From Phymatolithon calcareum (taxonomy: Eukaryota > Rhodophyta > Florideophyceae > Hapalidiales), in contig OZ345354.1 of NCBI GenBank assembly GCA_977006965.1, positions 2,046,001 through 2,110,000 on the forward strand: a stretch of 64,000 nt of DNA, read 5' to 3'. The translations under genes and the position numbers were made by a program. The stretch's first letter is position 1; the number at the start of each line of letters is the position of its first letter. The notes below the pieces were generated by a model. It searched no databases. It was not told the DNA's origin and was given only the letters and a program-made list of their open reading frames with translations. Below are positions 9,314-19,171 of the stretch, piece by piece.

Positions 9314-11787
9314 ATCGCCTTGCTTCATCTGTAGATCTACCAGAACGGTTGAAACGCTTTTACTATATTTCTGCATATATTCCTGAGCTTAAAAATACAC
9401 TCTTATCGAAACAGGGCGTTGAAGAAGATAGATGTATCGAAAACATCTTCAGAATTAGAGTTTGCAATAAATGCTACAACTCTTTAAAGCGCGGTTCCCA
9501 ATACGAAAATAGTAATCCACCGAAATTCTCGGTGGCAAATGGGTTCACTATCGGCCTACTTCCAAAATCAATCAATGATGCAACAGTGACAGAGAAAAGA
9601 CTTACATCTCTCACTAACATTAAAGGTCATACTGTTATAGCACGTGGAGGAAAGCATAGGTTCATTAAAAGTCACTTCATTGTATTTTCCTCTCAGCCAG
9701 ATGTTATAAAAGAAGGCATCAACGAGCTCATTAAAGAGGAGAATAAATTATTACTTATTTTTACTAACCCAATGACAGATGCACAAAAGAGAGCTACGAT
9801 GAGACGATATATCGCACGAAAGGGAAAGATAAATGATCTTCTTGACTTCTATATGGAAAACAATGTCCTGTACAAGTGTCTGGAAAGAAACGGAACAGAA
9901 ATATGCCGACTACAGAACATATCTTCAAGTGCACAATCTGAGCTTGATAACATAAACACTGTGTATTACATAGACGATCAAATGTCCGCAGAAGAAATAT
10001 CCGAAAATCAGAGTAATATACGTAGGCCGACAGTTTTTGACAGTGCTCAGAATCTAGATGAAGAAACAATCATACGACAAGATGCATCCCTTTTCACGAA
10101 TGAAGAAGCTACAGAGCCTATCACAACGCTTAAAATGGCCACTGCACAAGTTATAGATGTGCAACAAGCTGGAAAGCTGCTACCTGCCAACTCTCCAAAT
10201 TTCTTTGGTCGACTTTTTCCTCATTTATTTCCTTTCGGATATGGACATCCGGACGTATTGAGAAAAGTCAGTGTTAGTCTAGAAGAGTGTGTTAAACATT
10301 ACTTGAAACTATCTAGTAGACGGTTTTCGCAAGACGAAACTTTTCCACTAATCGCATTCGACATTGTGTCCAGAAAACGAGCAATGTCTCACATTTCACT
10401 AACGTGCAGACTTAATCCAAAAGAAATCGAGATACTAAATGAAGTGAGTGCTCTTGATCTTGCAGAACAGCTACAACAGGAAACTAGAAAGAGAGAGATT
10501 CTAAAAAACGGCCACAATTTCACTGAAAAGACGATGAATCACGGGGGGAAGCGATTGCTCAGACGTGTAAATGCTGTACTAGGGAAAACGTTTGCTTCAA
10601 ACGAAGAACGAAAAATATACCAGCGTAAAGCATGGAGTATGGCCGCTAAATATCACAGTGCTGCAATGTTCATTACTGTTACTCCGAATGAAAATGGAAA
10701 TGTGACTGTAGCATTCTTTGCAGGTGACATAAACAGAGATAATCTAATAAGCATAACTGAGAACGACATTCCTTGTAATGCTTCTCGGATAGAAATAGCA
10801 GGAAGAGAACCAGTCTCGTGTGATTTATTCTTCACAAATATTTTAGAAATGCTGATTGGACCTATGATTGGCTTTGATATGAAAAACAAACTTCCGCGAA
10901 AACAAGGTGGTCTTTTCGGTGTACCGAAAGCCTTCATGGGAGGTATAGAAAATCAAGGGAAGGGAACGTTACATGTTCATCTCATTGTATTCTTAGCTGG
11001 ATTTCCTAATGATGCTGATGAGATCATGTTATTGCTCAAGACAAATAAAGATTTCCGAGATCGAATGAATTCATATATAGACTCCGTAATTGAATCTAGT
11101 GCAATTAATTCTGAAAACGAGCTTGAATGTCCTAATTGTTGCTCGAAAGGCACTATCGAGTCCACTAAGATTTCTAAGATAGCTTATTCTCGAAATCTGA
11201 AATTTGACACACCTCAAGACACCTCAAAGTGTAAAACATGTCAAAAAGGTTTCGGAGGAGATGTAGTTATTCGTCATAACTTGAGACGAATGAAAATGCA
11301 GTTATTTGAGCAATGCGCTTCACATACTCTGGGAAATAACTGTTCTGATGCTTTTTCGCTTTCCACGGTTGGCAGTGTAGAACAGTATGACAAAGAAGAA
11401 GATAACAAAGTTGCGATTAAGTCAGCTGTCCCAAGAATATCCTCTATTCCAGATAAAAATTCTTCTCCTGAAGACTTGCTCGTGCACGCAATCTTCATGA
11501 TAGAGCTATTACTTCTGAACCAGAATCATAGGTGGAAACACGCGGAAAGCTGTTTCAAGAAAAGCTCGAACTGCAAAGAAGGGTTTTGTAGGTATAATTT
11601 TCCTAGATTAGTTAATCATCTGACTGAAATTGATGAATTTGGTAGCGTTACTGGAAAGAGAATTGTAGGAAGTGAATACATTAACTCCTTCAATTCTGTT
11701 TTGCTTATGTCATACGATCAAATCACGATGTTCGATTCCTTCTGTGCTGTGCGCACGAAATCTATTACACCATCAAGTATGTTGTAA
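9310..11787 (+). CDS. Helitron Rep (HUH endonuclease) segment
   Basis: The open frame begins without an ATG (TTG at 9310), as expected for a continuation of the upstream segment. Early Cys pairs (VCNKCYNSL near residue 50) and a FSVANGFTIGLLP block match the N-terminal part of Helitron replicases. The Rep motifs follow: FITVTPNENGN (motif 1, about residue 455), then the metal-binding HUH motif in GKGTLHVHLIVFLAGFP (about residues 550-566). A zinc ribbon with CPNCC and CKTC pairs comes next. The block HNLRRMKMQLFEQC and a late block (CKEGFCRYNFPR, EYINSFNSVLLM) lead to the catalytic tyrosines, which this frame misses. From about 11715 the frame reads unrelated residues to its stop at 11785-11787, and the true continuation is the next frame. 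Confidence 0.9.
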   Translation: MNRLASSVDLPERLKRFYYISAYIPELKNTLLSKQGVEEDRCIENIFRIRVCNKCYNSLKRGSQYENSNPPKFSVANGFTIGLLPKSINDATVTEKRLTSLTNIKGHTVIARGGKHRFIKSHFIVFSSQPDVIKEGINELIKEENKLLLIFTNPMTDAQKRATMRRYIARKGKINDLLDFYMENNVLYKCLERNGTEICRLQNISSSAQSELDNINTVYYIDDQMSAEEISENQSNIRRPTVFDSAQNLDEETIIRQDASLFTNEEATEPITTLKMATAQVIDVQQAGKLLPANSPNFFGRLFPHLFPFGYGHPDVLRKVSVSLEECVKHYLKLSSRRFSQDETFPLIAFDIVSRKRAMSHISLTCRLNPKEIEILNEVSALDLAEQLQQETRKREILKNGHNFTEKTMNHGGKRLLRRVNAVLGKTFASNEERKIYQRKAWSMAAKYHSAAMFITVTPNENGNVTVAFFAGDINRDNLISITENDIPCNASRIEIAGREPVSCDLFFTNILEMLIGPMIGFDMKNKLPRKQGGLFGVPKAFMGGIENQGKGTLHVHLIVFLAGFPNDADEIMLLLKTNKDFRDRMNSYIDSVIESSAINSENELECPNCCSKGTIESTKISKIAYSRNLKFDTPQDTSKCKTCQKGFGGDVVIRHNLRRMKMQLFEQCASHTLGNNCSDAFSLSTVGSVEQYDKEEDNKVAIKSAVPRISSIPDKNSSPEDLLVHAIFMIELLLLNQNHRWKHAESCFKKSSNCKEGFCRYNFPRLVNHLTEIDEFGSVTGKRIVGSEYINSFNSVLLMSYDQITMFDSFCAVRTKSITPSSML

Positions 11788-14700
11788 AAGAACAAATGAC
11801 AATAGATAATATCGCTGCAATCACTATTGCATCGTACACGAAACGATTGGGAAAGGAAACTACTTTAAAAAAAGATATTTCTGCCGCCCGAACTGTATAC
11901 GGACGCATCGCTTCGATGGCATATGCTCGATCGGACCTCGTTGAAGTTGGCGCTGTAACTGCTGTACACTATTTATTACATGGTACTACATTTGTTTGCT
12001 CTCACGACTTTCAAAGTTTGCACTTGGGTAGGCACTTGTACGATTTAGATGAAATTGAAAGCGATATTGGAATCATCCCTTACGGAAATTCTTACATTGC
12101 ATTCAATGTAACATCGAATTACACTTTGAGCCCATTAGAGTTGGAGAAAACATGTCTTTACGATTATACAGAAGGCTATCTTATATCAAAGGATATTCCC
12201 AAAGAAATTGATTCAAATCCAGACTGCATGCGTCTTCACCCAAACCATCCCTTTTATGCTACAAGAGTGGTTAAGCGACGAAAAGTAAAAGTAATCTCGG
12301 ATATCATTGGTCCTCGAATACCTGATTTGTATGAGATCAGTGATGAAGAAATGGAAAAGTATGCTAAAATCGCATTACTTCTTTTTAAACCATACAGAAG
12401 CAAAGTAAATATACTACAGCAGTTCAAATCATTCAAAGAGGCATTTCACAATTTTAAAAATAGCGTACAATACAAGAACTCTCAAGCTGAACGGATACTC
12501 TCAAACATGCAACACTACTATATTGGGAAACGAAGAGCGCAGGAGATGAGGGCAGAGCAACGTGAAAATTGGACACTGCAACACGAATATCCATTCGAAT
12601 TAGATTCTGATGCTTCTTCTGTAGAAGATGATGATATTGATACTCTGCAGGAAACTAGTGGTGATGATGAAGAAGAGTGTACTCCATTTGATGTACAGCA
12701 ATTCACTTTTCAGTTGCACCCTGGAACAGTTGAGCGTATTCTGGGGAGCCTAATTGATGAAATAAATATCAACGGAAGAATAGCCAATAGTACAAGAAAA
12801 AGAGACGTTTGCTCTCTCAGAGCAATGAAATCGTTTGTCAGGCGCCATATCCACAAACATATTCGTACAGAAGAAAATGAAAAAGGCATATCGTATTGGC
12901 CTTTTAGAGAAGAGAAACTCAATGGCATCTCTAAAACCCGTTTTTTATCAAAAGATATTGAAGCGTCGTATAATACCATAATATTCCAGGACGATAAAGC
13001 ATTAAATTCCAAAAACATGGAACTGAAAGTATCTGCGAAAAACTCGAAGGAAGAAACAGTAGTTAGGTTGCTTGAAGATGCGATTAAATCCAAACGTGAG
13101 TCTGAAAATCGATATATCGATGATAACTGTTCTGTAAAATTGGCAGAAACTATTAACCCATCCATTGATCAAGTCGCAAATAGATTTACGCTCAATGAAC
13201 GACAGACCATTGCTTTTCGAATAGCCGGTTCCTATCTATTAGACTCATTCAAACGATCATTGCTGCGATATTCCCCTGGTAAACCTCTTAGAATGCATTT
13301 ATCTGGTGAAGGAGGGACTGGAAAGTCGAGGATAGTTGAAGCAATTCGATTTCTTGCAAATGGGTGGGGGTATCCTGATGCTGTTGTCACAGTTGCTCCA
13401 ACTGGTATTGCTGCAGTATTAGTTGATGGAGAGACAGTTCATTCTAAGCTAGAAATATTACATAATAAAAAACCAACAATGAAACAATTAGAAGAATGGT
13501 CAAGAGTCTACATGGTTATTTGGGATGAGATTAGTATGACAGGACAGACTCTATTTTCAAAGGCAATGAAGAAAATCAAAGCGTTCTTGGGAACTGAGAA
13601 AGGTTGCGATGCCAGAATTCAAATAGTAACTGCAGGTGATTTTGCACAGCTTCCTCCTTGCTTCGAAAAGTATGTATTTTCACCTCCTGCATTCGTAGAG
13701 GCAAGCTATTTCCTATTGGATAGCGAAACTAAGGCTGGAACAGAATCAAGTGTACGCGGAAGCAACTCTAGAAAATCAAACGCAAATGTGAATAACATCA
13801 CAGGCTACCACATTTGGCAATCATTCAAGACTGTTGTCAAGCTTAAAGAGAATATGAGACACCGATCTGATCCGTCTTATGGAAGTATCCTAAAACGACT
13901 GCGAACTGGTGATCAAACAGTTCAAGATTTTGAAGTCTTGAACACCAGATTTTTGGATCCATTGTGCCCTACTTCTGAAATACAGAAGCAATTTAAGAAT
14001 AGACAAGATAAAAATCTATCATTTCCCATTGCTGTCCAGGCAAATCGTAGCAGACACTCTATAAATTGGCTCAGTACCTCTGAGATTTCTCAAAATAGTT
14101 CTGAAGTTGAAATACCTATTGTATGTCCGGCCGAATTCAGTGCGACAAAGAGAGGTGCAAAACCAACCATGGAGCAACTGGAAGATCTTCTTAAACTTGG
14201 AGATAATAAATTGCAAAGATTATCCCCATTGCTTCACATTTTTCCAGGTATGCGCGTGTTTATAACTCAAAATATTAGCCCAAAACTTGGACTTGCTAAT
14301 GGGTCAGCTGGAACTGTACTCGGATGTCAGTTTCCAGAAAATTTCGTTTTTCGCACAATTTTAGTGAATGGTGCTCCAATGAAGATTTCATCCACAATTC
14401 CGGAAGTCGTATTTGTGTCCGTGGAGCAAGCAAAATTAAAGACACGCTTTCCAAATATACCCGAAATCTACCCTAGTAACACTATTCCAGTACTACCATA
14501 TTCAGTTACTGTGCGCGTGTCGTGTCTACGTAACAGAAATTTCAGTATTAAAGTGACACAGATTCCAATATCTCCATCATTTGCAGCGACTACCCATAAA
14601 CTTCAAGGAACAACATGTGATGCAATTTTGTCGTACAGTGTTAACGAACCTGGTAGACAACCAACATCGCTCTATGTATTGGCTTCTCGCGTTAAAACAT

Positions 14701-15776
14701 TAGAAGGTCTTTTTCTCTGCAAAAAACTTACAGAGGAAGACTTTAAATATTTCAGGCCCTCTCAAGAAGTTCTTGATGAAGAAGAAAGACTTGACGGGCT
14801 CTGTACAAGAACACTGGAGAATTTCATGAATGGAACTATATTTCCGGATGAAGTAAATAATGAGATTCAGAACCTGAAAAGAGTGGAAGACAACAACCCG
14901 GAAGAAACAATAATTGACCTTTATCCACCTAAAAATAACGAAAAAACGGGAAACAATGTGATTCAGCAATCGGTTAAAATCCCCTCACATAATACTTCCT
15001 ATTTCGGAAGCTCATGTTTTGAATTGCTCGTACCTCATTTTCACTCTGAAACAGTTATGAGAATAAAGTCTGTCCACAGATTAGTTGTAAGTTGTAATTT
15101 CAGAGCTCCTGCTCTTCCAATAACCTCACTCATAGCCGATAGTGTTTCTAGACACCCAACACTATGGAAACCTGTTGATGTTCCAGGTGATGGGAATTGC
15201 TGGATTTATGCAACAGTTCTCTCCATTTACTACTGCACTTTGAGTTTAGGAAACGCTTTATATTTGAATCCACAAGATTGTAGAAGAAAAGTATCTTCCC
15301 TTCTTTCCGAAGTGTCAAAATCAGATGAACATACAAAACATAGCTTTCTACGAAATATGAACCTATTAACTTCTCGACGAGGTGTTGCTCTACAGCAATT
15401 TTCTACTGCAATAGGATACAGCAACTCATTAGAAATGTTGTCCTCGTTTCTAAAGATTGGAACCCCTAATATTTGCTTGTGGGCTGCTGACATTGGTGAC
15501 GAAATGAACTTGCTTTCGCTTGTATTAAATCAAAACATTATATCTTATAGTTCTTCTTCAACAAAAACACATCAATCTACCTTAGATCTAAATACAACTA
15601 TTGGTCCTTTGTCCCCGACTTCAGTCTACAGTCCATATCCGGATATTACGCTGGAGAACTCAGCAGTACCATTTCAAATTCCAATACTTTTCTCAGACGG
15701 CAACCACTTTCAGTGTCTAATCCCTCCGTCCGATTTTGATATTTTCTCATTGCCCTCATGGGATTTTAATAACTAG
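11712..15776 (+). CDS. Helitron Y2 motif, PIF1-like helicase and OTU protease segment
   Basis: The first ATG in this frame is at 11796, but the frame is open upstream and supplies RSNHDVRFLL and then YYTIKYVVKEQ (11763-11795), the two-tyrosine Y2 motif of Helitron Rep. Helicase motifs follow, with residues counted from 11796: GEGGTGKS (Walker A, about 505), TVAPTGIAA (Ia), VIWDEISM (II, about 575), TAGDFAQLPP (III), KLKENMRH, FPGMRVFIT with GLANGSAGTV, ATTHKLQGTT (V), and LYVLASRVKT (VI). The C-terminal 200 residues are OTU-like: PGDGNCWIYATVLSIYYC holds the catalytic Asp and Cys (about 1131), and GNHFQCLIP near the end (about 1302) is the expected His region. The frame ends with TAG at 15774-15776. 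The key helicase and protease residues look intact. Confidence 0.93.
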   Translation: MRSNHDVRFLLCCAHEIYYTIKYVVKEQMTIDNIAAITIASYTKRLGKETTLKKDISAARTVYGRIASMAYARSDLVEVGAVTAVHYLLHGTTFVCSHDFQSLHLGRHLYDLDEIESDIGIIPYGNSYIAFNVTSNYTLSPLELEKTCLYDYTEGYLISKDIPKEIDSNPDCMRLHPNHPFYATRVVKRRKVKVISDIIGPRIPDLYEISDEEMEKYAKIALLLFKPYRSKVNILQQFKSFKEAFHNFKNSVQYKNSQAERILSNMQHYYIGKRRAQEMRAEQRENWTLQHEYPFELDSDASSVEDDDIDTLQETSGDDEEECTPFDVQQFTFQLHPGTVERILGSLIDEININGRIANSTRKRDVCSLRAMKSFVRRHIHKHIRTEENEKGISYWPFREEKLNGISKTRFLSKDIEASYNTIIFQDDKALNSKNMELKVSAKNSKEETVVRLLEDAIKSKRESENRYIDDNCSVKLAETINPSIDQVANRFTLNERQTIAFRIAGSYLLDSFKRSLLRYSPGKPLRMHLSGEGGTGKSRIVEAIRFLANGWGYPDAVVTVAPTGIAAVLVDGETVHSKLEILHNKKPTMKQLEEWSRVYMVIWDEISMTGQTLFSKAMKKIKAFLGTEKGCDARIQIVTAGDFAQLPPCFEKYVFSPPAFVEASYFLLDSETKAGTESSVRGSNSRKSNANVNNITGYHIWQSFKTVVKLKENMRHRSDPSYGSILKRLRTGDQTVQDFEVLNTRFLDPLCPTSEIQKQFKNRQDKNLSFPIAVQANRSRHSINWLSTSEISQNSSEVEIPIVCPAEFSATKRGAKPTMEQLEDLLKLGDNKLQRLSPLLHIFPGMRVFITQNISPKLGLANGSAGTVLGCQFPENFVFRTILVNGAPMKISSTIPEVVFVSVEQAKLKTRFPNIPEIYPSNTIPVLPYSVTVRVSCLRNRNFSIKVTQIPISPSFAATTHKLQGTTCDAILSYSVNEPGRQPTSLYVLASRVKTLEGLFLCKKLTEEDFKYFRPSQEVLDEEERLDGLCTRTLENFMNGTIFPDEVNNEIQNLKRVEDNNPEETIIDLYPPKNNEKTGNNVIQQSVKIPSHNTSYFGSSCFELLVPHFHSETVMRIKSVHRLVVSCNFRAPALPITSLIADSVSRHPTLWKPVDVPGDGNCWIYATVLSIYYCTLSLGNALYLNPQDCRRKVSSLLSEVSKSDEHTKHSFLRNMNLLTSRRGVALQQFSTAIGYSNSLEMLSSFLKIGTPNICLWAADIGDEMNLLSLVLNQNIISYSSSSTKTHQSTLDLNTTIGPLSPTSVYSPYPDITLENSAVPFQIPILFSDGNHFQCLIPPSDFDIFSLPSWDFNN

Positions 15777-16003
15777 AAATTTTTACGTACCGTTTTCCAC
15801 GTTTACAAACACGAATCAAGGGTACTCGAATTTTCTGGCGTGGAGTTAAGATGTAGTATTGGTTAGTACTGATTGCAAGTGAGGAGAGACAGTTTAATCC
15901 ACGTGTCGCTAACATGGGATATTTTTAACGTTAGCAGTGCGAAAAGCATTCTTTATGAATCGTTTATGATAATTTATTGCTGTCAATAGCCGTTACAGTA
16001 CAC
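15777..16003. other. Helitron 3' flank with short inverted repeat
   Basis: There is no gene here. A 6-bp inverted repeat (GCTAAC at about 15908, GTTAGC at about 15933) could be the subterminal hairpin of the Helitron, but the required end motif is not evident. Confidence 0.3.
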
Positions 16004-16548
16004 TTACCACCATATCGCACCACCGATCGTATGAATAACATGTCCATAAACCCTCACAATATATGCGAGAGAAAGGAACTGCTTCTTCCAAGGGGAATCC
16101 TGATGTTTCGAATAGACAATAGACCAAATTGAATAAATTATAAAACTTTCAAGAAATGGTAAATCACATTCTAAATCTCTGAATATCATATAAACACGTT
16201 TTCTCGAAATATATGCGTTTCCCGTGCGAATGAGTCCCAGATTTGGAAGAGAGCACATTTTTAACTCGGTTTCATCTATTGCGGCATTATCTATCTGAAT
16301 ATTTAATCCTTATCTATGGTAGTGAGTTTAGATAACCATGCAAGTAAATTTTTATCCCCTGTCGTCCATGGCACTAACTTAAACAATGAAAATATCAATG
16401 GTATTCTAAGTGGACAGCTCAGCATTATTTCTGGAATCGTTACGTTGAAAAAACTAAAGTTATGGAAAAATGTGTGACACGATTCTACAAATCCCTCAAA
16501 TGAAGGAAGAATTTCTTCAAATTTGACGCTAACTACAGTAGAACGCAC
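16004..16548 (-). pseudogene. Broken AT-rich unknown ORF, possible Helitron passenger
   Basis: Two minus-strand frames join into about 180 residues. The first (16548 to 16303) starts MRSTVVSVKFEEILP and ends TTIDKD. The second is open from about 16312 to 16004 and reads GLNIQIDNAAIDETELK and on to a stop after GGAIWW. One base change in reading near 16305-16312 links them. Base composition resembles the Helitron coding region and not the host genes, so the ORF may be a second gene or captured fragment inside the same element. I do not recognise the protein; it is rich in aromatic and hydrophobic residues. Confidence 0.3.
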
Positions 16549-16769
16549 AGAGACTGTCAGTTCGTGTAATCAAAAACTCCATGGCACAAGAAAACTGTTG
16601 ATTCGTAGTCCAGACAAACACATCACACATCTTGAAACCTGCCACGTCCACAATACTTCTGAACACATCTCACACACGGTGAAACCCTCTTGCAGGTCAC
16701 TGTGCGACTATTGGGCTAGCTGGCGGTGATCATAGAGTGGAAAATGGAAATCTGCAAGTTTTGTGAGAA

Positions 16770-17625
16770 TAGAAGTCAGCGAAGCACTTCAAAACGCCTC
16801 CTTACAAGTCTCATACACGTTCACAGAACCCCTGCATCACACTTGTAGAAGCCTGTCAGGCTCACAATACATCTGAACACACCTCAAAAACGGCGAAACC
16901 TCCCTCTTAAATGATACCTTTGTAACTATTGGCAACCTCGTGGTGCTCGTGGAGTTGCAAATCAATTCAATATGCAAAATCTGCAAATTATATTACAATA
17001 TAAGTTAGGGAGGCGGGTCAAAACGCCTCTTTGAAAGTCTGAAAGAAGGCGGCAGTGTGCAGAATTTCTGAAACGTCCAACTTTTCAATGGCCAAAATAT
17101 TGGCGAGCACAAAAAATCATCAATTATTTTAAGTTGTAAATTCTACAAATTTTAATCTCTGAGTGGTCCAATGAAATCTCAGAACGCGATGAATGTGGTC
17201 CAATCATTTCGACGATTTCGTCCAGTGAAGCAATCGTGTCCAAGGGATACAGGAAACGGGGAGCTGCTGGTGCTCGTGAAGTGGAAAATGATTTCAATGT
17301 GCTACATCTGGAGGATTTGAGAGAATTTAAGTAAGGGAGGCGCTTCAAAACGCCTCTTCGAAAGTCTCAAAGAAGGCGGAAATTTTCAGAATTTCTGAAA
17401 CGTTCAACTTTTCAATAGCCAAAATATTGGCGAACACGTAAAATTGTCAATTTTTTTAAATTGCAAAATCTGCAAATTTTAATCTCTGAGAGGTCCAATG
17501 AAATCACAGAACGCGATGAATGTGGTCCAATCATTTCGACTATCTCGTCCAATTAAATGATAGCCCCGCTGAATGTGGTCCAATCATTTCGATAATCTCG
17601 TCCAATTAAATTCTTAGAAACATGG
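16770..17625. repeat. Diverged tandem repeat, period about 327 bp
   Basis: The block starting near 17008 (GGGAGGCGGGTCAAAACGCC) repeats near 17336 (GGGAGGCGCTTCAAAACGCC). Both copies then run in parallel through CAGAATTTCTGAAACGT, CCAAAATATTGGCGA and GAATGTGGTCCAATCATTTC. The last block is repeated once more near 17571. A weaker, partial copy begins near 16780. No coding frame is shared. This looks like the subterminal or internal repeat zone of a transposable element. Confidence 0.75.
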
Positions 17626-17636
17626 GTGTCATAACT

Positions 17637-17752
17637 CAACATCTCCGCTAATACCATAACTAAAGTTATGGAACTAAAGTTATGGAACTAAAGTTATGGA
17701 ACATCTCCTCTAATACCATAACTAAAGTTATGGAACTAAAGTTATGGAATAA
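17637..17752. repeat. Short tandem array of a near-palindromic motif
   Basis: Five copies of ACTAAAGTTATGGA occur in two blocks, each preceded by CATCTCC(G/T)CTAATACCATA. The unit CCATAACTAAAGTTATGG is self-complementary. The same ACTAAAGTTATGGA word also occurs alone near 16454, which ties this array to the preceding 1.2 kb as one element. There are no unique spacers, so it is not a CRISPR array. Confidence 0.85.
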
Positions 17753-17879
17753 AAGTGAAAATCTAAGACGGGGGTGTAGGTCCTTAAATTTACAAACTAT
17801 TTTGCTTCAGTTTGACGGAGCATATTCAACACGTGAGCGCTTCGCTTAGCCGCGAACGAAGCTTTTCAATTCCAAACAC

Positions 17880-17939
17880 CGGTTTCTGGGCTGAATAACA
17901 TAATAATTTCTGGGCTATGTTGTTCAGCCCAGAAACCAG
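17880..17939. repeat. Hairpin, ~22-bp arms
   Basis: GGTTTCTGGGCTGAATAACATA at 17881-17902 pairs with 17916-17939 with a single internal mismatch and a 13-nt loop. It may be the end of a foldback element. Confidence 0.8.
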
Positions 17940-19171
17940 TGTTATCTTTCAACGAGGCGCATATGACGGCCAGAGCATATGCAAGCCATTTCGCCATGCA
18001 ATTCCGGCTTCGGCCATGATGGGACATACACGTGCACCCCTAGCGGTAATTTCGATCCCAGAAAATCCTTAGTATCTGGATATCAGACGTTTCCACATTG
18101 GACATCCAGCATGCCAACTATACCGCCGTGTTGCAGTTCTGCAGGTTCGAGTGTAATTGAACTCAACAAAGTGGAACGTGATACGTATGGCCTATAGTAC
18201 TAGCGGACGTCCGCTTTTTTGGAGGCCCGAAGGGAGAGATATCGGTCCCGAGAATGATCATCATCCTGGGGAGCGGTATCTCTCCTAAGGACCCCTTTGA
18301 GAGACCGATAATGTATCTCCCCTTTGAGACACTGGTTCCCAGGATCCTAAGGATCCTTCGACGGACCAATACTGTATCTCTCCCTTAAGACAAAACCTCG
18401 GAGATTTTCTATCATAGCTCCCTCAAAAAGCATGCTATAACCTATACTTGTCCAAGGATGAGCACTTGCCCTAGTCGAAAGACGAATTTCGTTGGATGTT
18501 GTTTTAGCAAAACGCATCTCTAATTTCATATGCAGCTATTTCGCTGAATCCACTACTTCAAGGTAATTTATACAAGATTTCAACATCAATATCAATATAG
18601 AAGAAGTCCAGCTCCTACGATTTCAGATTATGAACCAACCACAAGAACGAGTCCCTGCTCTTTTTGGAGAACACAGGGTACATACTTCACAACTCTTCGC
18701 AGATCTTCACATCAAAGAATCACTCCTTACAACCTATCGCGATGGCGGAGGAGTTTTGCAAAGAATGCCACAACTGGATCGACGATGGTAACAGCGACAA
18801 GACCAGGTCAGCACAGGAGAAACGGACAAAACACGTTAACGCAAAGCACAGTGGTAAAACAGTTAAGGACTGTTTCAACAAATAGTCCCCATTGTGGTTG
18901 CCGCAAGGGGCAGTGACATCCTATGTGATCAGAAGGGCTGAGAACGCATGTACAAACCGGCCTTTGAAGCGACAGAACCAAGGAGAAAAAGATTGAGAAT
19001 GTCAGATTAGATTTGCTGCGCATTTCCGATAAAAGAAAATTATTGTGCCCTTTCTCTCCGTACATAACACAGTAGACTACTCTTGTTCCTCTTCACTGCC
19101 AGTCGCACCCTAAGCAAGACCACTTGCTCGGCGACAAGAGTCCGTAAACCACCGCGGCGTACGTGATAGAG
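17940..19171. other. Mostly non-coding; short palindromes and a small Cys/His ORF
   Basis: 18195-18390 contains several related words (GTATCTCTCC, GAGAGATATCGG, CAGGATCCTAAGGATCCT) in alternating orientation, suggesting decayed inverted repeats. An ORF at 18664-18885 on the plus strand encodes 73 residues; its second Met gives MAEEFCKECHNW followed by a basic stretch with HVNAKH, faintly like a single zinc finger. I would not call it a gene without expression data. Nothing else is recognised. Confidence 0.3.

Larger units (their letters stand above)
8612..15776 (+). mobile_element. Autonomous-type Helitron (Rep/helicase plus OTU), two frame breaks
   Basis: This is one very long reading path (about 2,390 codons over three frames) with the full Helitron order: N-terminal zinc-finger region, HUH/Y2 Rep nuclease, PIF1-like superfamily 1 helicase, then a C-terminal OTU-type cysteine protease. 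Helitrons transpose by rolling-circle replication using Rep and helicase; OTU domains are known from some Helitron2/Helentron-type elements. The coding region is clearly more AT-rich than the host genes at 34-38 kb. The frames switch near 9308-9311 and near 11712-11716, each consistent with one missing base. I could not fix the element ends: a short inverted repeat GCTAAC/GTTAGC lies at about 15908-15938, but no convincing CTRR terminus follows it. Confidence 0.9.

Noticed and set aside
17637-17752. Regularly repeated palindromic words resembling a CRISPR array
   Set aside because: The repeats are 14-20 bp with no unique spacers, in a eukaryotic setting, and part of a larger repeat zone.
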